A DNA stretch of 64,000 nucleotides from an uncultured Gammaproteobacteria bacterium (GTDB taxonomy: Bacteria; Pseudomonadota; Gammaproteobacteria; Enterobacterales; Psychrobiaceae): positions 19,271 through 83,270 of the forward strand of contig CAKZQF010000202.1 in the NCBI GenBank assembly GCA_937139475.1, in the 5' to 3' direction. Every line of letters begins with the position of its first letter. Positions within the stretch are counted from its first letter, which is position 1. Under the pieces are notes generated by a model, which worked only from the letters and a program-made list of their open reading frames with translations, was not told the DNA's origin and searched no databases. A program made the position numbers and the translations under genes. Below, piece after piece: positions 56,845-64,000 of this stretch.

Positions 56845-57789
56845 CTAGGCGAATTTACTAATAGCGATGCGTTCTGCGGTACCAAGTGCCGCAGAGGTCA
56901 TAATGTCTAAGTTGCCAGCATAAGCTGGTAAATAATGCGCCGCTCCTTCTACTTCCAAAAAGATCGAAGATTTAAGCCCTACAAATTCGCCATACCCCGG
57001 AATATGCAACGGTGCGTCTTCCTCAAATCGCTCAAACTGTACTTCTTGTTTTAGGCGATAGCCCGGCACATAACCATTAACCCGTTCAACCATTTGTTTA
57101 ATCGACTGAGCAATATCATCCGTGCTCACCCCATGTTGTTCTGGCAGCTCACTCAGTACAAATACCGTGTCACGCATCATCACTGGCGGTTCAGCGGGGT
57201 TAAGTACAATAATCGCTTTGCCTTTGTTGGCCCCACCAACTTGTTCGATAGCACGAGAGGTTGTTTGCGTAAATTCATCGATGTTGTCGCGGGTACCAGG
57301 TCCTGCAGATTTTGACGAAATTGACGCAATAATTTCCGCATACGGTACTGGCAATAGGCTACTAACGGCGGCAACCATAGGAATGGTCGCTTGACCACCA
57401 CAGGTCACCATATTGACATTACCTTCACTAAGGTTATCTTCCAGATTAACCACAGGCACGGTAAATGGGCCCACAGCCGCAGGAGTCAAATCAATTACCT
57501 GCTTGCCATGTGACTGCAACACTTCATTATGATGCTTATGGGCATAAGCTGATGTGGCATCAAAAACGATTTTAATATCTTCAAACTGTGGCATATTGAC
57601 TAAGCCATCTAAGCCTTCGTGGGTTGTTGGCACGTTCATACGCTGCGCACGAGCAAGGCCATCAGAGGCGGCATCGATGCCAACCATTGCGGCCATTTCA
57701 AGCGAATCAGAGGTGCGTAAGATCTTAATCATTAAATCGGTGCCAATGTTTCCCGAACCGATGATCGCTACTTTAACTTTATTCATCAT
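56845..57789 (-). CDS. nbaJ: Acetaldehyde dehydrogenase (acetylating)
   Basis: A 314-residue DmpF/MhpF-type enzyme: [18 protein letters not shown] binds [22 protein letters not shown] contains the catalytic Cys, and [20 protein letters not shown] lines the active site. It turns acetaldehyde to acetyl-CoA. Adjacent ATGs at 57789 and 57786 follow AAAGGAG. It forms a channelling complex with the aldolase. Confidence 0.95.
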   Translation of the reverse strand: MMNKVKVAIIGSGNIGTDLMIKILRTSDSLEMAAMVGIDAASDGLARAQRMNVPTTHEGLDGLVNMPQFEDIKIVFDATSAYAHKHHNEVLQSHGKQVIDLTPAAVGPFTVPVVNLEDNLSEGNVNMVTCGGQATIPMVAAVSSLLPVPYAEIIASISSKSAGPGTRDNIDEFTQTTSRAIEQVGGANKGKAIIVLNPAEPPVMMRDTVFVLSELPEQHGVSTDDIAQSIKQMVERVNGYVPGYRLKQEVQFERFEEDAPLHIPGYGEFVGLKSSIFLEVEGAAHYLPAYAGNLDIMTSAALGTAERIAISKFA

Positions 57790-57797
57790 CAGCTCCT

Positions 57798-58598
57798 TTA
57801 AGCCTGCTCTTTGGCAAACGATACGTTAACACTGCCAAGTCCTGAGATACGGGCTTCAATAGTATCCCCTGGTGCCACTTGCACCATTGGCCCTAACGCG
57901 CCGGTCAGAATAATGTCCCCTTTGCGTAGCGGCGTACCATTCTCAACAAAAGTTTTAGCCAACCAAACAGCGGCATTAAGTGGATTACCAAGACATGCCT
58001 GACCAGCCCCCGATGAGATTTGCTCACCGCGACGTTCCATCACCATGCCACATAGGCGTAAGTCCAAATCAGTTAGCTTCTTTGGCGTACAGCCCAACAC
58101 AAACAAACCACATGATGCGTTGTCAGCAATGGTATCAACGATTGAAATATCCCAGTTTGCGATACGACTACCGACAATTTCAATGGCTGGAAGTGCATAA
58201 TCAACCGCACTAATCACATCAACAACAGTTGGGTTAGCCACGTCTATATCAGCTTTTAATACCAAGGCTACTTCCGCCTCAACCTTAGGTTGTAATACAG
58301 CATCAAGTGCTACTTCATCACCATCACAAACGAAAGTGTCAGCATAAAGCAAACCAAAATCAGGTTGGTCAACACCGAGCTGATTTTGTACAGACTTTGA
58401 GGTAAGCCCTGCTTTAACGCCAACGACACGGCGACCTTGTTCAGCCCAAATATCACTATTGAGTTTTTGAACAGCATAAGCGGCCTCAATACTGTCCTGT
58501 GGTAATAGATCGCGTATAGGCTGAGCAGGTTGACCACTGGCATATGCTTGACGTATTTGCGCCGCTGCTTGTTCTATATTTTTTGTTAAATCTGTCAT
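57798..58598 (-). CDS. nbaH: 2-oxopent-4-enoate hydratase
   Basis: A 266-residue MhpD/DmpE-type hydratase. [54 protein letters not shown] and [19 protein letters not shown] are typical. It adds water to give 4-hydroxy-2-oxovalerate. It is paralogous to nbaG in the same operon, and the two are expected to interact. It follows nbaE after 29 bases with TAGGAAATTAAC. Confidence 0.92.
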   Translation of the reverse strand: MTDLTKNIEQAAAQIRQAYASGQPAQPIRDLLPQDSIEAAYAVQKLNSDIWAEQGRRVVGVKAGLTSKSVQNQLGVDQPDFGLLYADTFVCDGDEVALDAVLQPKVEAEVALVLKADIDVANPTVVDVISAVDYALPAIEIVGSRIANWDISIVDTIADNASCGLFVLGCTPKKLTDLDLRLCGMVMERRGEQISSGAGQACLGNPLNAAVWLAKTFVENGTPLRKGDIILTGALGPMVQVAPGDTIEARISGLGSVNVSFAKEQA

Positions 58599-58627
58599 GT
58601 TAATTTCCTAAAAGAGTCAAATACGCC

Positions 58628-60103
58628 CTAAAGCTTGATACATATATTGGTAGGCTCGCTATAAAACGATAGTGAATGCACCCCACCTTCTCGACCAACA
58701 CCAGAGAGTTTCATACCACCAAACGGGGTACGTAAATCACGTAGATACCATGAGTTCACCCAGACAATACCAACGTCCATTTGTCCGGCAACGCGGTGAG
58801 CGCGCTGCAAATTGGTTGTCCAAACTGTTGCCGCTAACCCATAATCGGTATCATTGGCCAGAGCAATTGCTTCCTCTTCCGTATCAAACGGTTGAATGTG
58901 TACTACTGGACCAAATACTTCGTTCTTCACAATATCTGCGTCTTCGCTTAAGCCAATAAAGATGGTTGGTTGAACAAAGGCGCCGTTGTCTCGCGCATCG
59001 CCAAATGTTGGTATGCCACCGCCCGTTATCACCGTTGCGCCGTCATCAATGGCACTCTGGTAATAAGAAAGAACTTTATCGCGCTGCTTGTGCGAAATAA
59101 CGGGTCCCATATCGGTATCTTCATCCAATGGCCAACCAATCTTGATTTCTTCAGCTTTTTGTTTGAGTGCAGCAACGAACTTGTCAAAGATAGAACGGTG
59201 TACATACAAGCGTTCAGTGCACAGGCAAACTTGCCCACCATTGGTAAATACGCTGCGAGCGCTACCCGCTACAGCTTCTTCAAAGTCACAATCTTCAAAA
59301 ATAATCCCGGCATTCTTGCCACCGAGCTCAAACGACAGGCCTTTAACCCCATCAGCTGCAGCTCGCTGAATGGCACTGCCGGTGCTAGATTCGCCAGTAA
59401 AAGTAATGGCATCCACTTGCTTATGTTTAGTTAGAAATTCACCGGCAGAGTTTTGCCCAAAACCATGAATAAGATTGAAAACACCATCAGGAATGCCTGC
59501 ATCTTTCATTACCTCAGCAAGTAACGTTGCCGTACCGGGCGTTTCTTCAGAAGGCTTGGCCACTATCACATTGCCCGCAGCCATTGCTGGCGCAAGCTTC
59601 CAAGTCATTAATAACAGGGGTAAATTCCACGGCGCGATAACAGCCACTACGCCAAGCGGTTTATCTACGGCATAGTTTAATGCCCCTTTACCATCTGGCG
59701 TGTCAGTGTGGAAACACTCTGTAGATTGAGATTTCACCATGTCAGCGAATGCACGGAAATTGGCAGCGCCGCGCGGAATATCGATAGTACGAGCCTGGAA
59801 AAATGATTTACCTGTATCGGCCATTTCCGCCGCAACAAACTCTTCAAAACGCGCTTCAATGCCATCAGCAACCTTATGCAGCAAGGCGCAACGCTGTGCC
59901 ATTGGCATAGCGCCCCATGCATGTGCAGCACCACGCGCGGCTTGTACTGCTGCATCAACGATTTGCTGATCAGCTTCTGCTACTTGGTTAATCACACTGC
60001 CATCAACCGGGTTGATGTTATTAAATAGCTTGTCACTGGTGACGAACTCACCACCAACGAAATTTCTTAAGACGCCGCCAGCATGGGGTACGTTGCTATT
60101 CAT
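58628..60103 (-). CDS. nbaE: 2-aminomuconate-6-semialdehyde dehydrogenase
   Basis: A 491-residue aldehyde dehydrogenase. VAVIAPWNLPLLLMTWKLAP, the catalytic Glu in FELGGKNAGIIFEDCDF and catalytic Cys in FTNGGQVCLCTERLYV are intact; PFGGMKLSGVGREGG closes. The family includes 2-hydroxymuconic semialdehyde dehydrogenases, and operon position makes 2-aminomuconate semialdehyde the expected substrate. It is the first gene of the operon. Upstream 60104-60400 is an AT-rich intergenic region. Confidence 0.93.
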   Translation of the reverse strand: MNSNVPHAGGVLRNFVGGEFVTSDKLFNNINPVDGSVINQVAEADQQIVDAAVQAARGAAHAWGAMPMAQRCALLHKVADGIEARFEEFVAAEMADTGKSFFQARTIDIPRGAANFRAFADMVKSQSTECFHTDTPDGKGALNYAVDKPLGVVAVIAPWNLPLLLMTWKLAPAMAAGNVIVAKPSEETPGTATLLAEVMKDAGIPDGVFNLIHGFGQNSAGEFLTKHKQVDAITFTGESSTGSAIQRAAADGVKGLSFELGGKNAGIIFEDCDFEEAVAGSARSVFTNGGQVCLCTERLYVHRSIFDKFVAALKQKAEEIKIGWPLDEDTDMGPVISHKQRDKVLSYYQSAIDDGATVITGGGIPTFGDARDNGAFVQPTIFIGLSEDADIVKNEVFGPVVHIQPFDTEEEAIALANDTDYGLAATVWTTNLQRAHRVAGQMDVGIVWVNSWYLRDLRTPFGGMKLSGVGREGGVHSLSFYSEPTNICIKL

Positions 60104-60331
60104 ATTGTTGCTCCGTCACTTTCTAAGTTGGACTAATTGAGCCTTACTCTACGCAACCCAGACATAATATAAAAATACCCTTTTAACCCTTCGATATAAC
60201 AAAATAGAGATACCTAATAATAGATTAAGCGGCACTCATTTTATTTAATTCTTTAAATCAGCTGCTAGCTATAAGCCCACAGGTGTTGATGCAAGGTCTA
60301 CCATGTCATTTTTGCTATAACAGAGGTCAAT

Positions 60332-60361
60332 TTGTGTACTTGATTTCTAAAATGCATACAA
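60332..60361 (+). promoter_or_regulatory. Imperfect inverted repeat TTGTGTAC-N14-GCATACAA upstream of the MFS gene
   Basis: The arms (60332-60339, 60354-60361) are complementary at six of eight positions, in a divergent promoter region between nbaE and the MFS gene. The same TTGTATRC half-site recurs before nadX. A GntR-type or similar dimeric regulator is possible; none is encoded in the window. Confidence 0.4.
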
Positions 60362-60400
60362 CTTAGATTAATGGAACAAATCAACCGTAATGAGATCATT

Positions 60401-61693
60401 ATGAATACAGAAATCATCGATACAAAACTGTCGTCAAATCAAAAAATATTTTTTGGTTGGTGGATAGTTATCGGCACAATTATAGGTTTATCGCTAGGAT
60501 ATAGCGTTATTTCAATGTCGTTCGGCACTTTTCTAAAAGAGTTCCAAAGCAGTTTTGGCTGGAGCCGTGGTGAAATATCTTTTGGTTCTACCGTCATCGG
60601 TATTACCGCGATTATTTTCTTTCCTTATGTTGGCACGTTAATAGATAAGCATGGTGTTAGAAAAATCATGCTGCCATCCATTATCGCCTTTGGTTTTACC
60701 ATCATGGCGATGTCATTAATTACTGAGTCTATTTGGCACTTATACGCTATGTGTGTGCTAATCCCATTATTTGGTGCAGGCACCGCACCGATGACATTTT
60801 CACGAATATTGGTTAGCTGGTTTAACAAAAAGCGCGGCTTGGCCTTGGGAATAGGCCTATCCGGTGTTGGTCTGGGTACTACCGTTGTACCTCTTATTGC
60901 AGGCTATTTTATCGAACACTACAGCTGGCGCGAAGCCTATCTGGCTATTGGCATACTAATCATTGCAATCGTTTTTCCAATCGCCCTGTTTCTATTTAAA
61001 GAGAAACCAGCCGATTTAGGGCTTACCCAAGATGGCGCTCCTGCTGCAGAGGTTGATGAGCAACAAGCTGACCTAGCAGACTCCAAAACAGTGGTCGGCT
61101 ATACCGCAAAAGAAGCATTAAAAACAAAGACCTTTTGGTTGATGGCTGGCTCATTTCTGATTACCGGTCTTACGACATCGACCGTCCTGGTCCATTTGGT
61201 TGCCATGATGATGGATCGCGGAATGACCTTACAACAAGCGATCGGCACATTTGCTTATCTTGGTATGTCTATTGTTGGTGGCCGCTTAATCGCAGGTTAT
61301 CTGATGGATAGGTTCTTTGCCCCATTTGTGGTGGTGTTCTTTCTACTCGGGCCAGTGGTTGGTTTAGCCTTTTTCGCGATGGGCGCCAGTGGCTTTGAAG
61401 CAGCAATTTGTACCGGGCTTATTGGTATCGCCATTGGCGCAGAATTTGATGTGATGGCTTTTTTCACCAGCCGCTACTTTGGCCAACGCTCATTTGGAGC
61501 CATATACGGTTATAACTACTCAGGCTTTAAGATCGGTGCCAGTTTGGGCCCACTAATTATGGGCATTGCCTATGACCAGCTAGGTAGCTACAACGAAGTC
61601 CTGTGGGCAATGTCAGCAACAATGCTCGGTGCTTGTGTGCTTGTTCTAATGCTAGGGAAATACCCAGAATTGCCTAAACGGAACAGAACTTAA
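60401..61693 (+). CDS. MFS transporter, OFA-like carrier
   Basis: About 430 residues from ATG 60401 (60371 is an in-frame alternative) with 12 membrane segments. FFGWWIVIGTIIGLSLGYSV, the cytoplasmic loop LIDKHGVRKIMLPS between helices 2 and 3, and SWFNKKRGLALGIGLSGVGLG follow the oxalate/formate-antiporter/monocarboxylate branch. Helix-rich second half includes DRFFAPFVVVFFLLGPVVG. Divergent from the 3-hydroxyanthranilate operon, so uptake of an aromatic or carboxylic acid substrate is an inference. Confidence 0.85.
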   Translation: MNTEIIDTKLSSNQKIFFGWWIVIGTIIGLSLGYSVISMSFGTFLKEFQSSFGWSRGEISFGSTVIGITAIIFFPYVGTLIDKHGVRKIMLPSIIAFGFTIMAMSLITESIWHLYAMCVLIPLFGAGTAPMTFSRILVSWFNKKRGLALGIGLSGVGLGTTVVPLIAGYFIEHYSWREAYLAIGILIIAIVFPIALFLFKEKPADLGLTQDGAPAAEVDEQQADLADSKTVVGYTAKEALKTKTFWLMAGSFLITGLTTSTVLVHLVAMMMDRGMTLQQAIGTFAYLGMSIVGGRLIAGYLMDRFFAPFVVVFFLLGPVVGLAFFAMGASGFEAAICTGLIGIAIGAEFDVMAFFTSRYFGQRSFGAIYGYNYSGFKIGASLGPLIMGIAYDQLGSYNEVLWAMSATMLGACVLVLMLGKYPELPKRNRT

Positions 61694-61748
61694 GTTAAGT
61701 GACTAATTAAAAGCGCAATGTTAGTTTTTCAATCGAAGACATCATATT

Positions 61749-62005
61749 CAGCGCGGCTAGTCCCGTCGTTTATCGCCTTAAATTAGAAATTGCTCGATAA
61801 AAAATTCAGGGATGAATTTTTAGTATTTGCCGCAGGTGACTGCATGGATGCAGGAAGTAGAGTAACGCAGGAGCAGTTACCGAGATGCGGATCAAATGCG
61901 GTATCGAGTAGACAATTTATCATTTAAGGTCAGCGATAAATTAACGGGTCGCCTTTCTTTTGGTTACTTTTCTTTGGCGAAGCAAAGAAAAGTAACTGGT
62001 GTGCT
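61749..62005 (+). repeat. Modular hairpin repeat, copy A
   Basis: A 257-bp non-coding element, opposite in orientation to copy B at 42199-42550. The 3' part holds a perfect 14-bp stem (GTTACTTTTCTTTG/CAAAGAAAAGTAAC, 61963-61996) with loop GCGAAG. Relative to copy B it has about 45 extra bases after GCCGCAGG including hairpin CTGCATGGATGCAG, and lacks the large insert between the final arms. Rest of the 61694-62269 gap contains the nadX promoter motifs. Confidence 0.8.
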
Positions 62006-62189
62006 AGCGCCAAGCTAAATTAAAAAGCCCCCAGTTCATAAGCACATCATATTATTCGCTGAAGCTATAATTATTCCCTGAACTGTCCTGCATTGCACTT
62101 TTATGCTGCTTAATTTAATTCCCAACCAACTACACCCCCCGCTCTTCGCTGTTCATTCAAAACTGTTATAACAAGCCTCCAATAAATAT

Positions 62190-62239
62190 CATGTATATTC
62201 AAAATACGCCCTTGTATACATGAGAGAGAATTTGTATGC
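62190..62239 (+). promoter_or_regulatory. Operator-like cluster upstream of nadX
   Basis: CATGTATA (62190-62197) and TATACATG (62215-62222) form a perfect 8-bp inverted repeat with 17-base spacer; TTGTATAC (62212) and TTGTATGC (62232) are nearly identical direct half-sites. The cluster ends 31 bases before the nadX start. Confidence 0.5.
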
Positions 62240-62269
62240 TTTAATTAAGTTTTTAAGTGAGTAATAAAT

Positions 62270-63085
62270 ATGTCGACAACAAATCTTAAAGTAGGCATCG
62301 CCGGCTTTGGCACCATAGGTAAAGTCGTTGGGCAGGCGCTTGATCAGGGCATGCCGGGACTTGAGTTAGCGGCGGTCACCTCAGGTAATCTTGAGAAAGC
62401 ACGTAACAACATGAGCGAATTCGCTAAACCTGCCATTGTCGTGCCGGCAGAACAACTAACTGATTTGGTTGATATCGTAGTGGAATGTGCACCAACCGCC
62501 GCATTTATGTCGGTGGCAGAGCCAGCACTTCGCCAAGGAAAAATAGTGGTTACCGTTAGCGGTGCTGCAATCCTGGATCACCCTGACATTGTTGAAACGG
62601 CTAAACAAAATGGTGGACAAATCGTACTAGCGACTGGTGCTTTATTAGGACTTGATGCCGTTAGAGCAGCCGCAGAAGGCACTATTCACAGTGTGCAAAT
62701 GGTAACGCGAAAACCCCCTACTTCATTAACAAAAGCCAAGTTTGTGGTAGAGAATAATATTGATTTAACAAACCTAAGTGCACCATTAAGACTATTTAAA
62801 GGCAGTGCTCGTGAAGGCGCGATAAAGTTTCCATCAAACGTTAACGTAGCAGCGTCATTGGGTTTAGCTGGTGTTGGCGCTGATGATACCCAACTTGAAA
62901 TCTGGGCTGATCCAGGCAAGTCGCGAAATACCCACAACATTAAAGTAGATGCCTGCAGTGCATCATTTGAACTAACCATTGAAAACGTACCAACGGTTGA
63001 GAATCCAGGGACTGGGCGTATAACTGCGCTTAGCGTTATTTCAGCCCTGCGCTCACTCACGACGCCTTTGCGCGCTGGTAGTTAA
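62270..63085 (+). CDS. nadX: L-aspartate dehydrogenase (NadX family)
   Basis: A 271-residue NAD(P)-dependent dehydrogenase. The Rossmann motif VGIAGFGTIGKVV is at residues 8-20; DIVVECAPTAAFM and IVLATGALLGLDAVRA follow; SRNTHNIKVDA contains the catalytic His, and NPGTGRITALSVISALRSL is the typical C-terminus. NadX oxidises aspartate to iminoaspartate, the first quinolinate precursor. Next to a cluster that handles another quinolinate precursor, a catabolic amino-acid role is also possible. Confidence 0.85.
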   Translation: MSTTNLKVGIAGFGTIGKVVGQALDQGMPGLELAAVTSGNLEKARNNMSEFAKPAIVVPAEQLTDLVDIVVECAPTAAFMSVAEPALRQGKIVVTVSGAAILDHPDIVETAKQNGGQIVLATGALLGLDAVRAAAEGTIHSVQMVTRKPPTSLTKAKFVVENNIDLTNLSAPLRLFKGSAREGAIKFPSNVNVAASLGLAGVGADDTQLEIWADPGKSRNTHNIKVDACSASFELTIENVPTVENPGTGRITALSVISALRSLTTPLRAGS

Positions 63086-63110
63086 TCCCCTTAAATTTTG
63101 GAGAAATATT

Positions 63111-63557
63111 ATGTCTGACAAAAAAGTAATTCCATTAAGTCATGTTGCTATGGCTTCTAGTAACCCAGAAAAGAGCCGTGATTTTTTCGTTAACATTATG
63201 GGCTGGTCTGTAGCTGGTGTTGTAGCAAGCCGTAATGCAAATGGCTTTTACGTCACCGATGGCAACATTAACTTAGCTATCTTAAATTTTAAAAATGGTC
63301 CTGCGGCTGGTAAAGAGTTCCCGCAAGGCTACGTTGGACTTCATCACATCGGATTTCAGTGTGACAATATTGAAGAGTTTGTTGATGACTTTAAGCGTGA
63401 AGGCTATGAGCCTCGTCATGACGTCAACCTGGCCCAAGGCTTGGGTAAGAACCCTGCCAAAGATAACGCCGAATATAAAATGAATGGTCCAGAAGATATT
63501 ATGGTCGATGTCTCTGAACGCGGCTGGATTGGCACCCAAACCTACAAAAATTTATAG
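63111..63557 (+). CDS. VOC (glyoxalase/dioxygenase superfamily) protein
   Basis: A 148-residue vicinal-oxygen-chelate protein with two beta-alpha-beta-beta-beta modules. Putative metal-binding residues are His9 (PLSHVAMASS), His81/His82 (YVGLHHIGFQC) and Glu/Asp in the C-terminal GPEDIMVDVSE. It starts 25 bases after nadX with TTGGAGAAATAT, so cotranscription is likely. Reaction unknown: isomerase, lyase or extradiol-like chemistry are all compatible. Confidence 0.82.
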   Translation: MSDKKVIPLSHVAMASSNPEKSRDFFVNIMGWSVAGVVASRNANGFYVTDGNINLAILNFKNGPAAGKEFPQGYVGLHHIGFQCDNIEEFVDDFKREGYEPRHDVNLAQGLGKNPAKDNAEYKMNGPEDIMVDVSERGWIGTQTYKNL

Positions 63558-63576
63558 CCTAAACTTTTGTACATAA

Positions 63577-63608
63577 ACACCAATTCACTGCCCTGAGTGA
63601 ATTGGTGT
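63577..63608. terminator. Strong hairpin after the VOC gene
   Basis: ACACCAATTCACT and AGTGAATTGGTGT form a perfect 13-bp stem around GCCCTG. It lacks a T-tract, so it may be a processing or attenuation hairpin. Confidence 0.55.
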
Positions 63609-63644
63609 ACTATTAAACACTTCTTCTAGCAGTTTGCTAAACCG

Positions 63645-64000
63645 ATGTTCGATACCTTAATTCAATTTATCCCTCAGATGCATTTGCGAGACGTTAGCTT
63701 ATTTGTATTAACGACGTTAACCTCCACTATCGCTGGTATCTTCGGTTTAGGTGGTGGTTTAATACTTGCGGTGACACTGCCCTGGTTTGTACCAGCCAAC
63801 GCCGTCGTTCCTATTCATGGTACGACACAGCTCGCCAGTAACTTCTCACGATTGCTATTTGCCTACCAGCATGTGGTCTGGTCATTAGTGCCTAAGTTTG
63901 TTGTGGGTTCTATTGCTGGTGTTGCATTGTTTACTTTGGTGCTATCCAACATGCCGACAAAATATATTCCGGTAGCAATTTCAGTCTATTTACTATTGAG
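63645..64000 (+). CDS. TSUP (TauE/SafE) family permease, 3' end outside the window
   Basis: ATG at 63645 opens a frame that runs past the window end (118 codons visible). The translation includes LTSTIAGIFGLGGGLILAV and PIHGTTQLASNFSRL, matching the first repeat of sulphite exporter TauE/SafE-type permeases (GxGGG and the HGTxQ block). It is not preceded by an obvious ribosome site. Substrate is unknown: sulphur-containing anions or organic acids. Confidence 0.8.
   Translation, partial: MFDTLIQFIPQMHLRDVSLFVLTTLTSTIAGIFGLGGGLILAVTLPWFVPANAVVPIHGTTQLASNFSRLLFAYQHVVWSLVPKFVVGSIAGVALFTLVLSNMPTKYIPVAISVYLLL

Noticed and set aside
58970..59434. 154-codon ORF antisense to nbaE
   Set aside because: It is fully inside a well-supported aldehyde dehydrogenase gene and has no family features.

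Overview
The window looks like chromosomal DNA of a marine gammaproteobacterium, most likely an alteromonad near Colwellia or Thalassotalea. This is inference from moderate-to-low GC, many TonB receptors, a winged-helix/beta-propeller sensor beside a receptor and an S9 peptidase, and short dispersed ATACCAAT palindromes. No 16S, tRNA or housekeeping marker is present to prove it. I see no CRISPR array, prophage or complete insertion sequence.

Layout. 1-5.3 kb: vitamin B12 uptake and lower-ligand assembly (ABC ATPase, permease, CobT, CobS, BtuR/CobO, BtuF, plus a coupled acetyltransferase). 5.3-8.7 kb: iron uptake (TonB receptor with a Fur box, and a PepSY membrane protein). 9-11.2 kb: purine permease, a SpoIIAA-like protein and a MITE-like repeat. 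11.2-18.3 kb: a CusCBA silver/copper efflux operon with two small secreted metal-related proteins and a CueR-type operator. 18.4-28 kb: thioesterase, acetyltransferase, and a peptide module of membrane sensor, TonB receptor and S9 peptidase. 28-31 kb: agmatinase with a LysR regulator, and two bacterioferritin subunits that divide the haem and ferroxidase roles. 31-33.2 kb: a compact sigma-54 Psp operon and a small heat-shock gene with a ROSE-like thermometer. 33.4-36.3 kb: CopA and CueR. 37.8-39.7 kb: GlnK-AmtB under apparent NtrC/sigma-54 control.

39.8-47 kb holds a TerB-like protein, DUF1244, CsdE and TcdA, a modular hairpin repeat, an aspartoacylase and a secreted metallopeptidase lipoprotein. 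47-50 kb is lactate oxidation (LutABC) with a divergent LysR. 51-52 kb is glutathione-dependent formaldehyde dehydrogenase beside the wreck of a LysR gene. 52.9-60.1 kb is a complete eight-gene operon for the modified meta-cleavage of 3-hydroxyanthranilate, a tryptophan/kynurenine or nitrobenzoate intermediate, down to pyruvate and acetyl-CoA. 60-64 kb carries an MFS carrier, a second inverted copy of the modular repeat, a NadX-like aspartate dehydrogenase, a VOC protein and a truncated TSUP permease.

The points most worth a second look are: the two inverted modular hairpin repeats; the minimal Psp operon with an overlooked 32-residue membrane ORF; the ROSE-like thermometer; the split-function bacterioferritins; and the TTGTATRC motif shared by the promoters of the MFS and nadX genes beside the 3-hydroxyanthranilate operon.
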